Positions 20,201 to 30,174 of a DNA stretch of 30,174 nt are shown piece after piece; the first letter of the stretch is position 1, and each line of letters begins with the position of its first letter. The position numbers and the translations under genes are program-made. Source of the DNA: Brachionus koreanus (lineage: Eukaryota > Rotifera > Eurotatoria > Ploima > Brachionidae); assembly GCA_016987375.1 (NCBI GenBank), contig PJRA01000005.1, positions 2,183,528-2,213,701 on the forward strand, given 5' to 3'. Below the pieces are notes generated by a model, which had not been told where the DNA came from, made no database searches, and was given only the letters and a program-made list of their open reading frames with translations.

Positions 20201-21207
20201 TCAAGATAACAGAATTGATCCAAAATACTGATTTTTAAAACAAAATTTACAAAAATCAATAAAAAATTAATTTTGAATAAAATCCATTTTTTAGAATTGA
20301 TCCCTGAGCATATTAAAATATTTTTCACCATCAAGCATCTCATTTTATTTATTACACAGGCGGATCAAGTTGCAGCTTACACCAATTTAAACCAACTTGG
20401 ATTATCCCGTTCTACTAAGTGGTACAACTGATAAAAACAAAACTTTTCATCCTTTTGGAATGATGTTATCTTAATGATGACGTCAAAATTTTTTTCACGT
20501 TATTTAATATTATTTAACTTCCAAGAAAAAAAGGGTTTCCTAATAAAATAATTACTAAAGTTAAAACTTTTTTCCAAAATTTTTTTTATATTTTTTTATT
20601 TATTAATTAATGTATAAGAGTAACACCGGACTCCGCCGGATGCTACTTGCATAAATATATGAAGTAGGGTTTTAGTTTTTATTGAATAAAATAGAAGAGA
20701 GAGTCCTAATTTTCATTTATAAACCTTCCTCTCTCTTTCTTTATTATTTAATATCGCACGCTATTAAATTAGCTGTTTTTTTATAAAAATAAGTAGTTTT
20801 TTTTTATATTATTTTGTCTACTGAAAAAAAAATTAGATACAAAAATAATAATTAACATTTCTCTTTTTAGATAAAATTAAATAGATTAAATAAAAATTTA
20901 AATAATTTGATTTATCCACATTAAATCTTTTAATTAAAAAAAAAAGATTTTTTTTAAATTTTTTGAAGTGCAGTTTTTGTTATTTAAAAGGAAATAAAAT
21001 CTTAATCGAATAATAATTTTAATCAATTTAAATACAGATTAAATAATTCATTTGAATAGATTATTAAATAAAACTATTTACATTAATAAAAAAATTTTGA
21101 GAAAGAAATTTTTTTAAATGTTCTTTTCAAACTTTAGACAAGGATTAAACTTGAATAAAATATAAATTATAGAAGGTAAAAAAAAACAACAATAATACGG
21201 TACAAAA
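20201..21207. other. Convergent intergenic region with possible retroelement debris
   Basis: About 1 kb between the ATP-grasp and carrier genes, which converge here. It holds the ATP-grasp polyA signal, a patch of raised G+C at 20359-20430 that is open in one frame and ends in a stop, and an LTR-like segment at 20611-20762. The remainder is AT-rich with nothing recognised. Confidence 0.55.
20611..20762 (+). mobile_element. Possible solo LTR, about 152 bp
   Basis: The segment begins TGTATAAGAG, carries a G+C-rich patch (ccggactccgccgg), then a TATA-like ataaatatat near 20651, an AATAAA near 20686 and a CT-rich stretch. This order matches U3-R-U5 of a short retrotransposon LTR. It is flanked by the same 5 bases, attaa, at 20606-20610 and 20763-20767, as a target-site duplication would be. 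Against it: the 3' end reads ...GCACGCT rather than ...CA, attaa is common in this AT-rich DNA, and no internal element remains. Confidence 0.35.
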
Positions 21208-22322
21208 TTATCTATGTATATCATATGTGTCTATAAAAAAGTGTAAATTCGGATAAGACGGTAAAGTTGATGTGTTATATTCAACGTTGTCATCAGGAGC
21301 CAAATTATTCATTAGACGATTAAATAGATTTACAGTTGCAAAAACTGCCGCATTATTTGGAAAAGCTCTAAATGGCAAAAATTTAAAAAAAAATTGCTAT
21401 TTAAATAATGTAATTTAAATAAATAATACCTGAGTAGTGTTGGGGCTAGTCCTCTGAAGAAAACTTTATTTCCTTCAGAGGCGACTGCTTTTTTTAGACA
21501 TTCTTTTACACTTGAAAAGCTTTCGTCCGCTTGAAATCGTGTTTTAATAACATCAATCGGATATGTGATCAGCCATGAAAAGCATCCAGCTATTCCACCA
21601 GCCATTAATAGATGTAAGACTGGCAAGTTATCTCGAGATATTCGGTAAGAGTTACAAATGTATTCAAAAGAAACAAAATACGAACTAACTCCTGGAACAT
21701 CTCTGAGCACAGTCAACCAAGTGCCTCGAAACAAATGCTTAAAATTGTGAGTTTTGAGAATATCTCTGACACAGCACCAAGTCGATTGGTAGTGACAGTC
21801 TGGAATTTGCATTCTAATTTTGACTAATTCCACTGGAGACAAAAGAAAAGATTGAGTGAGACCAGCAATAGCTCCAGAAACTGCATACAATTCATAAAAC
21901 TCTCGGGTTTTATGACTTGTGTGATATTTGGGATCATTCAAGTGAAGCATTTTACGCACATTTTCTTCAACACCAAACAAAACTGCATTTATGAACATTG
22001 AACCGATTAAAGGACTGCTCATTCCTTTATACAAAGCTGATGCCTTTAAATAATTTTATTTTTCTTATCGTTTTTAAAATAGCTATTTATTTTTACAAAC
22101 CGATTCTTTGCGTAAAATTTGAGATAAACAGTCAATAGAGCCATTGTACTTAAATTCATGTCTATGCTGATTTTGTATTCTAACCTTGAGAAAAAAAAAT
22201 TTAATTTCTTTAAAATAAATAGATGCTTATTTTACTTTAAGAGTGTCAAAGGGATAAGATGATACTATTCCGGCAAAGCCGCCTAAGCAGCCGCCGATGA
22301 AACTCTTCAAATCCATGTCCAT
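21208..22322 (-). CDS. SLC25A29: Mitochondrial carrier, SLC25A29 type (basic amino acids)
   Basis: SLC25A29 exchanges lysine, arginine and related cationic substrates across the inner mitochondrial membrane. Four exons: 22236-22322, 22101-22184, 21430-22043 and 21208-21367, in phase, 314 residues. The three carrier signatures Px[DE]xx[KR] are present: PFDTLK at 24-29, PVELVK at 127-132 and PIDVIK at 219-224, each opening one of three repeats with two membrane helices. Matches specific to SLC25A29: LYKGMSSPLIGSMFINA, FSWLITYPIDVIKTRFQAD and the last-repeat block RGLAPTLLRAFPNNAAVFATV rebuilt across intron 3. SLC25A45, A47 and A48 are the nearest alternatives, but LYKGxxSPLxG and SWLxTYPxDVxKxRxQAD favour A29. 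The start ATG follows TAATTAG by 9 nt; a second in-frame ATG sits two codons on. The C-terminal 35 residues are lineage-specific. Confidence 0.88.
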
Positions 22323-23491
22323 TTTGAACGCCTAATTAGATATGTTTGCTTTTAGGACAATTTTAGAACTTTTTAAATTCAAAAATCGTCTTACTTTGCA
22401 AAATAAAGTTTTTAAATAATTATTAATGTGCTCTAATTATCAAAAGCTAAGAAATAAACAATTTGAATTTTATTTCGTAATAGAATGTAATAAAAAGTTG
22501 ATTTTTTTTTTTAAATGACCAAATACCTAGAAAAAGAATGCCTAAGATTTTTTTGGCATTTTGATATAATTAAGCTAAAATGGCTATTTATAGAACTTTC
22601 GAGTTTATCTATAGTCATGAGTTTATCACTTAAAAATTATGAAAACGATCCACTTGAGTGATTTTTCTTATTGTAAAATTTATCAACAAGCTATGCAAAT
22701 CATAATTTTTCTAGAAAATAGTGAAAAAATAGGATTAAATTCTTTGAAAGTTTTTTTTGTTTTCATGTGATCACGCTTAATTCACTTTTTTTTTAATACA
22801 GACGTTTGAGGATTCTCTCACTCGGGACTGAGAAACATTCTTTATTTTAATTTCAAATTCTAAAAAAAAATTTAAAATGTAATTATAAGTTTCACGATTA
22901 GGTTAGCCTTTTACTTGAATTTCAGAGTTAAGACTTATTTATAAAAATAAAATAAGAACGAAATTTTTGTCCGTTTTGTTAAAAAAATTTACTAATTAGA
23001 ATTTCTAAAAAAAATTATGATTTTTTCAAATCCAGGTTTTAAAGGAACAAAAGCTTTATTAATTTTCAGATATCAATAAAAAATAAAAAATGTAAAATTT
23101 AACTTTACTTTGATTTCAGTTCAAACCATAAACATAATCTTTTCTTCTCAAAAATATATTCATACATGTTGAGAATTTGTTATTATTCCGCATTTGATAT
23201 TTTAAAACGAAAAAAGATTATACGTTTTTTGCTAATTAATGCGACATATTAAATTATTTGTCTGGAATAAAATCATTCCAAATAACATTATATTTAATAA
23301 AAATTTAATTTTAAAATACATGTTTAAGTATCAATTTTAGTGGAAGTTTAATGATGAATAATTTTCAAATAAAAATAATTTATATTGAATATAATTTATT
23401 AATAAAAAAATGTTAAAAAAAAATTTAACTGTGTTGAAATGAAATGTAAAAAAACAACATAGCGTCTTATTTTCTTAATTTATACAGTTGT

Positions 23492-23567
23492 ACTTTGGTA
23501 CTTTTTTTGGTAAATAAAAATGCGTATTTTTTTACCAAAGTGTGTAACTAATCGTAATCTTACGATT
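23492..23567. repeat. Cluster of two hairpins
   Basis: actttggta (23492-23500) pairs with taccaaagt (23533-23541). Similarity extends imperfectly outward (cagttgt against gtgtaact). A second hairpin follows immediately: aatcgtaa (23550-23557) and ttacgatt (23560-23567) around a 2-nt loop. A small inverted-repeat transposon or structured RNA is possible. Confidence 0.55.
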
Positions 23568-23720
23568 TTAGGAATAATTTTTTTGAAAAATTAATTCTAC
23601 GCTTATTATATTTAAATTTCGCAACTAGTAAACTTTAGAATCTGGCAGAATTAAAATTATTTTTCATTATTTGAGAAAATTAAAAAAATTCTCTCTTATT
23701 ATTTATATTTCTCTCATAAT

Positions 23721-23739
23721 AGTAGCAGTAGTAGTAGTA
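23721..23739. repeat. AGT trinucleotide microsatellite
   Basis: About six AGT units with one AGC interruption. It lies 17 bp before the palindrome GATATCTAGATATC. Confidence 0.8.
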
Positions 23740-23756
23740 TAAACTGCAGCTTAGAT

Positions 23757-23770
23757 GATATCTAGATATC
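23757..23770. repeat. 14-bp perfect palindrome
   Basis: GATATCTAGATATC reads identically on both strands. It could be a protein-binding site or chance. Confidence 0.6.
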
Positions 23771-24893
23771 ACATTTTATTAAATTTTTGTCAACAATTTG
23801 ATAAGAGCCCAGACGCTTAATAATGAAAGTTAATAATTTTTTTTGGAATATTGCATAAAAAATCTAATAATATGAAAATGTAAAATTGTAAAATTTTTTT
23901 CATTTTGCTTAGAAACTGACTGAATTTATTCGACTCAAATTTTTAATTCATTTTCATGAAAATTTACGTAAAAAATCTTATTTTTATTTTAATTCTAAAA
24001 TAAAGTAAAATATGCATTTTTCAAAAATTACTGATTTTAAAAATTTGAATTACTTTTTTGTTATTTTTTCTTAAGAATTTATTGCCTAAAATTTTTCATT
24101 TAAACAATTCAATAATTAGACAAATATCCAATAAATTTTATTACCCAGTATCAAAAAAAAGTCATTAATCAGTGAAAATTGATAAATAAACTTTTTCATC
24201 ATAATTGTGCATCAAGCTGATAAAACTACATCGTAATTATAACATTGTCGAAACCGGACCCCTATTTTTTGATGAAAAGGATTTAGATATCCACTGTGTC
24301 GGATCGCATTTGTTACTCAAAAAGGTAGTGGAAAAGAAAATGAACACTTTCCCATTATACGCATAAATTTTAAATATAATCACGCAATTATTTCTAAAAA
24401 AAAACTTTCCAATACTCTAAAAGGGAAAATTAAAATGAAATTTATAATATCTAAGTAATCGAATAATTGTGTTTAATAAATTATCTCATGTTAGCAATAG
24501 CAAAAGAGCAATGTTAAAAATTAGAAAATCAAAATCTATTAAATTATTTTTTATATTTATCAAAAAATTAAATAAATTTTTTTATTAAACCATACATAAA
24601 ATTCTATAATTTATTTCTTTTAATTTAATCTTCAAGTGGAATTCAAAATATTTTTATTAAAATATTGTTAATTTTATTTTATTTTCTTAACACAACAAAA
24701 AAAATCATATCTTAATGCCGTAATTGGTCTCTAATCTGATAAATTTATATAAAATGATAATTTTTTATTAGAAAAAGCTAGTCAAAATTTGTTAATTTTA
24801 AAAAATTTTATTAAAATAAAAAAAAAATTATTTAAACTAAATAATTCTAAATAAGTATTTTAGTGTATTGTAATGAGCTAATATTTTTGAAAA

Positions 24894-27800
24894 TCAAGCT
24901 AGCAATTTTTCAATTAATGAATGAATCAAACTTTCATAATCAAAATTTCCCTTCAATTGTGGATCGAATTCAGACATTATCAAGTACATTTGGTCTGCAG
25001 ATGGTTTCAAACCTAGAGTATCGAGAAGTCCCTTAAATTCTTTCTGTGTTAAATATCCTTTTTTGTCATGGTCATATTTTTTGAAAATTAAATGCAAACT
25101 GTTAATATCATTTACATTTGGTCGTTGAATGTTACTGTGCTGTAAATGCTTTTAAAAACTTTAACTTAATTCTTTATTCTAGTTATTTTTTGCTTAAAAT
25201 TTACTTTTTCTCTCAACTTTCCAATTAAACTGGTTATTAGCGGATTAAATTCTGACAATTTTTTAGTGTTTTCTATTTTGAAATAATTCAAGAAATTAAC
25301 ATAGTTAAAATCAATACCATTTGTATTAAATTTATGACATAGTTCATGTAATTCAGTTTCATTTGATAAAATTTGATTAGACTCTAGAATAGCGTATGCT
25401 TTGGCAAGCGTAATTGATGTCTTACCAAACTTGTCTTCTTTTCTGAATTGTTCTTTTAATTCAAACCATTTTTGAGCAATTAATGGACGAACTTTTTGAA
25501 CTATTGATCGTTTATTCGGCTTTTTATTTTCAGCTCCTTTCTGTTCAGAATAGTTAAAAGCATTTGTATGCGGTCTTTCAAAAAAGTTTTGAGTTTTTTG
25601 GTCTTTATCAATTTGTTTTTCTATTTAAAATTAAATTTTTAAAAATCTTTTTCTCTCACAGCTATGTAAAATACCTAGTTTTATCTTGTGACGAATTTGT
25701 CTCAAATTATCGAATTCTTCAGGCATAAAAAAACGACGAACAAACACTGAAAATGGTACACATTCAGTATTAAAATCTTTCCATAGCAGATTTATTTCAT
25801 TTTGAGTAAAATTTGCGCCACATCTAACAATAAATGAATTAAATAATTATTTTAATATAAACATTAGCAGTAAATGATCTACTTTTTCATGAGATCCTCA
25901 AATTTTTTAACATCAATCATCTCTGTGTGTGTTTTGTCCAACACTGAAAAATATTTATTAACGCTATGAAATTGAATACGCAAAATAGACTCAACTTTTT
26001 TTTCCAGAACCTTTTTAAAAATTTTTAAAAGTGAACAACTTTTAAAGTGTTTTATTTTTCAATTAATTACTTTAATTAATTTAACTTGCTCTTGGAAATT
26101 TTTTGATTGTTCAGAGTATTTTGATTTTTTCAAACCCTTTTTGCTCTTAAAAGTAATCATGCTGGATAAAGTTTCATCTTCAGAACTAGACACTTCAGCA
26201 TCTTTATCGAAAGTATTCAGCAATTTTTTCTCAGAATTTTCCTCTAAAATCATGTTTTCACTGAGCTCAGCTATGGCTTCTGACTTGATGTTAAAGTTCA
26301 TTAATGATTTGGAACGGTTGAAGCTAGATCGGCTCGAGGCACTTGATGATTTTCGTGTTTTGTAATCAGATCTTTCAAAAGTGTCTTTGAAGATTTTCCA
26401 AGCGCTTAAATAATTTTAATATTATTTAATTTTAGTTAATTAATATTATATAATTATTTGATTTATTACTCAATATCAGAGAATTTTTTAAATAGTATCT
26501 CCCAATTGATATTTTGACTTTTACTATCAACATTTAAAAAATCCAATAATTTATCAAATTGAAAGTTATCAATAGTTATTGAAAATTTTTGCTCAATTAT
26601 TCGTTTGAATTCTTCCAAAGAGCATATTGAATCGTTTGTTGATCTTCTTTAAAAATGTTTAGTCAATAATTTCAAGTAAAAATTTTTATTACCTAAAAAA
26701 ATTAAGCAAATTCTCGAAGTTTTCATGGAAAAAATTCAGTAGCTGTATTTCAATCTGTTCATCATTTCTTAAAATAATTTCTAAATAAAAAATTTTGAAG
26801 AAATATTGACCGCTTCAAATTTGAAAAATTTGTGGTCAATACTTTGAGATTAAAATTTAAAAGAACCCATGGTTTAGGGACTGTTTAAAAAGACTGTATT
26901 GGCTTCGATCATTGAAAATATGCAAAAATTTCACATAATCCACAACTTTATCATTTTTTAGCAAATAATGTCTTTAGAATAAAAAATTTATTTTAATTTT
27001 TTTCAATAAATTTTCTTTTATTTTTACTTTTTTAATAATTTATTCAGTAATTTTGTATCCATAATAATTTTAAATTCTTCAAGAACACTACGAAATTCAT
27101 ATGCCAACAAATTTCCAAGTTGATCTTGATCAATATATTCAAACGCAGTTCGCAGAACAATTAAACCTTCATTTAATTTATTGTTCAAAAATGCAACAAG
27201 ATCATTTTTTGGTCCAAAGTCATTTGTTTTTTTCAAGTTATTTACCATTGATTTTATTTTAGCCTCTGAAAAACTGGTTTCAGTTCGATTAGCTAATTGA
27301 AAATTGTTCTCTTGTTTCTCATCTTTTTTTTCAAGTATTGGTATTTGAACATTTTGAGCTGGGTCTTCTTCAATTTCTTCAATTTCATCAAGAATTTCGG
27401 TTTTGGACTCAAAAGCCATATTTGTTTCTTCGTTTTGCTGATTTTTTTCATCGGCTTGAATACTCCTATTTGACCTGGATGTATTCAAAGGAACTAAAAA
27501 ATTTTGATTTGAAAATGAATTATTCAAGTCAAATTCATCGACAATGAATGACTTTGACTTGTACATCTGAAATCTATTTTGATCTTCTTCAATAGATTTG
27601 TAATTTATCAATCTTAAGAATATGTTAATACGGCAGCATCCAGTGTCTTTAATGTCAAATTTATTCCAAAGTTTGTGAAATTCTTTGATGGAAAGCTTTA
27701 GCTCTAAATTAGCTAATAATTTCTGTAAATGATGTGGTAAGACCAAATTTTTGGAAAAACATTCCTCAGGCAAATATTTTTTCGGATCAAAATCCCTGGT

Positions 27801-28765
27801 AAAAAAAAATTAACTAAAAAATTTCCTATAATTAGAAAAAAAAACTTTTTAATCGCTTTTGATCTGATTATTGACAAACAGTATGTTGCAGAGAGCTCTG
27901 GTAGTGGAACCTTCTTGCTCATGTCTCTTTGAGACAGCAGTGTTGTCATGGATGATGACTTGAAATCAAGCAGTTCTTTGTTCTTATTTTTCATTTCTTT
28001 CATTACCTTCTTTTACATTATTTGGAATCTTTTATAATTTTTAAATTAACACTAATGATTTTTTTTAAAAAAAGGCCTACCTGGTTGTTATTAAAGTAGC
28101 TAATAAACTCATCAAATGAAATAGTTTGGTTTTCATCCAGGCCAAATCTTTGGTTAGTAAAAAAATTGAAAAAACTGAGAAATAAAAATTTGATTACTTT
28201 TCGATTATTTTTGACCAAGTTTCATTTGTGATGAAACCACATAATTGATTCAAAACCCACTTAAAACTCTCTCTAAATTTCATAAAATAATTTAGACAAA
28301 ATCAGATAGTTTTTTATTTTCTTGTACCTGCTTAATCTTCCAGTCTTGTTGATATCATTAGTTAAAAATAAGTGTCTAACGCCATGATAGCCTGTGTTGA
28401 GTTTTTGATTTATTAAATCAAGTACCTTGAAATTATTTTAGTTTTTTAAATTTTAATTTTTAACTCATTTTACTTGATCGCTTGTTGTATTAATTCTATT
28501 GATTGAGTTTCTGGAACGAATTTCATCTTTTTCTAGATAAGAAAAATTTTAAAAAACCTGATATTTCAATTTAAAAAATTAAATTATTACCTAATAGACT
28601 TGCAATATAATTCTTACGTTCTGCATTAAATGAACCAAATAATCCAGTACCATTTGTATTTTTGCCTTGAACATTCAAGTTGCATTTTGGCGAAAACTTT
28701 GTCAGTGGGTGCTGAATGGTTACCAAATTTGGAAGCTTTACGGATTCGGCAAAAGATTTAGCCAT
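24894..28765 (-). CDS. EFCAB6: EFCAB6-like multi-EF-hand protein
   Basis: Fifteen exons, all in phase, 1014 residues: 28591-28765, 28474-28532, 28328-28425, 28198-28272, 28081-28147, 27846-28009, 27028-27795, 26867-26971, 26693-26767, 26470-26646, 26071-26404, 25883-26010, 25675-25823, 25205-25620 and 24894-25148. The protein is a chain of mostly degenerate EF-hand pairs (NDINKTGRLSRE, KFDIKDTGCCRI, YIDQDQLGNLLAYEF, FDPQLKGNFDYESL). Only the loop at 956-967 (DHDKKGYLTQKE) has near-canonical calcium ligands. A charged low-complexity region lies between about 270 and 400. Repeated helix-loop units spaced this way are typical of EFCAB6, reported inside ciliary doublet microtubules, so a ciliary role is plausible inference. 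Uncertain borders: the 3' end of exon 8 (GG|GTTCTT chosen over CA|GTCCCT), the weak GTTTTT donor after exon 6, and the exon 6 acceptor (28009 or 28006). Confidence 0.75.
26804..26841. repeat. Intronic hairpin in the EFCAB6-like gene
   Basis: tattgacc (26804-26811) and ggtcaata (26834-26841) are exact reverse complements inside the intron between exons 8 and 9, with a further caaattt/aaatttg pairing in the loop. It could bring distant splice sites together or be chance. Confidence 0.5.
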
Positions 28766-29393
28766 TATTTTTGTAAGATTCTTTAATAAATTCTAGCACA
28801 AATGACTTTTTAAAGAGAAAATTTATATTAAATTTTAAAGTTAGAATAAGAAGTAAAAGCAATAACATTTTTATTGCAAAATTTGCCAATAAATAGTAAA
28901 GTTAAGCTACATAAAAATGTAAACAAACTCTAGTTATGAATTTCTTAGCTAAATAAAGCTTTTTTGAATTTGGAAAAGAAAATATCGCTAAAAAGCTACT
29001 TTTGATTATTTAAATAGAAAAATCTTAAAGCACCCATTGTTTTTTAGTTTTATTTATTTTTTTTTACAAATTTTCTCATAGTCAAAAAAAAACAAAAACT
29101 CAGTTACCAGGTTTCCATAATTGGTAAATTAATGAGAAACAAAAAATTATTTTTTCAACTTTTGAAAGTTTTTTTCAAAAGAAATAATTCTTCATTAATT
29201 GCTGTATTGAAAAAAGTTATAATACGTTGAATCTTTGGACTTCAAAATAAAAATTCAATTGAATTTTTTTTAAATTAAAAGAATTAAAGCTTAAATCAAA
29301 TTAAAAAGTGATATATTTTTGATATAAATTTTTTTAAAGCTAATATGCATGCATATTATTTTAACATCTACTTGAAATAAATAAAATTTGAAA
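28766..29393. other. Divergent intergenic region, EFCAB6-like gene to NAA40
   Basis: A 628-bp AT-rich spacer between divergent starts. It presumably carries both promoters, and no specific site was identified. An upstream first exon of NAA40 could lie here, because the protein called lacks the basic N-terminus of vertebrate NAA40. Confidence 0.45.
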
Positions 29394-30174
29394 ATGGAAA
29401 TTTCGGACCGAATAAGAAAAGCAAATCTTGTAACTTTAATTAAAAATTTTTGACTCTAAATTTATCAATTCATATTCGAGATCGAAAATCCGCTTGAGTT
29501 GATTCCAGATTGCAAGCTTTACGTAGCAGATAAGTAAAGAAATGGAAAAAATGAACATATATAAAAATTTTAATCAAATTTTAAAGTAATCAATTTGAAA
29601 TTGTTTCGCTCAAGAGTACGGCACTGGATGAAAATACAAAAAAATGGATCTTTGAATTGCTTGAAAAGAATATGAAAAAAATGTATTGAAACAATTGAAT
29701 TTATTTTTGTTCAAAGAAGATTATCAAAATATTTTAATCTAAATCATTAATTTTCTAATGAGTATTCTAGATATGAAACATCATCATCTGGATGGAACCA
29801 ACAATTTAAACTCAAAGAATTGTTCGACAAAAGCGCATATTATTTGATTGCGTACAAAGACAGTAGACCAGTAGGATATAGCCATTTTCGTTTTGATATG
29901 GATTTTGACAATGAAGTTATTTATTGGTATTTGTCATTCAAATAGCATTTTTCTTATTTATAAATAAATAAGAATACATTTTGATTAAGTTACGAGCTTC
30001 AAATTGAGGATGAGTTTAGAAGATATGGACTTGGTAAATTTTTGATGGAAATTTTAGAGAACTTATGTGAAAAGTTGGATTAGGAAAAATTTCTAATTTG
30101 AAATAATTTTATAAAGCTTTTTTTTTTAGTTTAGAGCTAGAAAAAGTAATGTTGACAGTATCAAAACACAATAA
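29394..30174 (+). CDS. NAA40: N-alpha-acetyltransferase 40 (NatD), 3' end cut
   Basis: NAA40 acetylates the N-terminal serine of histones H4 and H2A. Six exons are visible: 29394-29429, 29481-29533, 29587-29682, 29771-29926, 29990-30073 and 30130 to the right edge, in phase, about 156 residues so far. Matches to the human enzyme in order: NPLELIPDCKLY, WIFELLEKNMKKIYE, AYYLIAYKDSRPVGYSHFRF, EVIYCYELQIEDEFRRYGLG and KVMLTVSKHN. The acetyl-CoA-binding GNAT motif is R-R-Y-G-L-G (124-129). The last donor used (AA|GTTGGA) is atypical but restores phase and homology. The lysine-rich N-terminal extension of the vertebrate protein is not seen; either it is absent here or lies in an upstream exon. The C-terminal quarter lies outside the window. 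Confidence 0.93.

Larger units (their letters stand above)
22323..24893. other. Gene-free spacer, 2.6 kb
   Basis: Upstream of the carrier and past the 3' end of the EFCAB6-like gene. No open frame above background. It contains inverted repeats at 23492-23541 and 23550-23567, an AGT microsatellite at 23721-23739, the 14-bp palindrome GATATCTAGATATC at 23757-23770 and a less AT-rich patch at 24243-24345 of unknown nature. Confidence 0.6.

Noticed and set aside
20478..20485. Perfect cAMP-response-element palindrome TGACGTCA
   Set aside because: An 8-base word is expected by chance about this often in 30 kb, and it lies between the 3' ends of two convergent genes.
1..30174. Ciliate or other reassigned genetic code, suggested by the extreme A+T content
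   Set aside because: TAA and TAG end the orthologues (PEX12, HSD17B10, AMACR, ELMO exons) exactly where expected, and apparent internal stops are all explained by short introns.

Overview
The window is nuclear DNA of a small-genome metazoan. It is about three-quarters A+T. Introns are mostly 40-65 nt with GT...TTTAG or AAG borders, the standard genetic code is used, and the genes are animal orthologues: ELMO, PEX12, HSD17B10, AMACR, SLC25A29, an EFCAB6-like protein and NAA40. A rotifer or similar invertebrate fits, but the phylum is inference. Ten protein genes are supported. Two are cut by the window edges. I saw no rRNA, tRNA or CRISPR.

Layout: (1) 1-3459, minus strand: an 18-exon ELMO/CED-12 gene running off the left edge. 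(2) 4431-8474, plus strand: a compact head-to-tail trio of PEX12 (peroxisomal ubiquitin-ligase subunit), an HSD17B10 orthologue (3-hydroxyacyl-CoA / RNase P SDR) and AMACR ending in the peroxisomal signal SKL. Gaps are 100 and 143 bp, each with an AATAAA and an AG acceptor-like site at the next ATG, which resembles an operon. (3) 10003-17929, minus strand: two tandem paralogues with an N-terminal Cys-rich finger, a coiled coil and an NHL-like propeller, sharing intron positions and exon lengths. (4) 19130-20200, plus strand: an intronless ATP-grasp gene of bacterial DcsG-like type, a candidate horizontal acquisition. (5) 21208-22322, minus strand: SLC25A29-type mitochondrial carrier. (6) 24894-28765, minus strand: 15-exon EFCAB6-like protein. 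(7) 29394-30174, plus strand: NAA40 histone N-acetyltransferase, cut at the right edge.

PEX12 and AMACR meet at the peroxisome, since PEX12 is needed to import PTS1 proteins such as AMACR. AMACR and HSD17B10 both act on acyl-CoAs in branched-chain lipid or amino-acid breakdown. The other genes show no evident functional link. The non-coding spaces hold several inverted repeats, one diverged repeat family (9.4 and 15.3 kb) and a possible solo LTR (20.6 kb). Gene structures were assembled by eye from reading frame, splice borders and remembered family sequence. Exon borders are good to a few bases where phase and homology agree, less so where stated.
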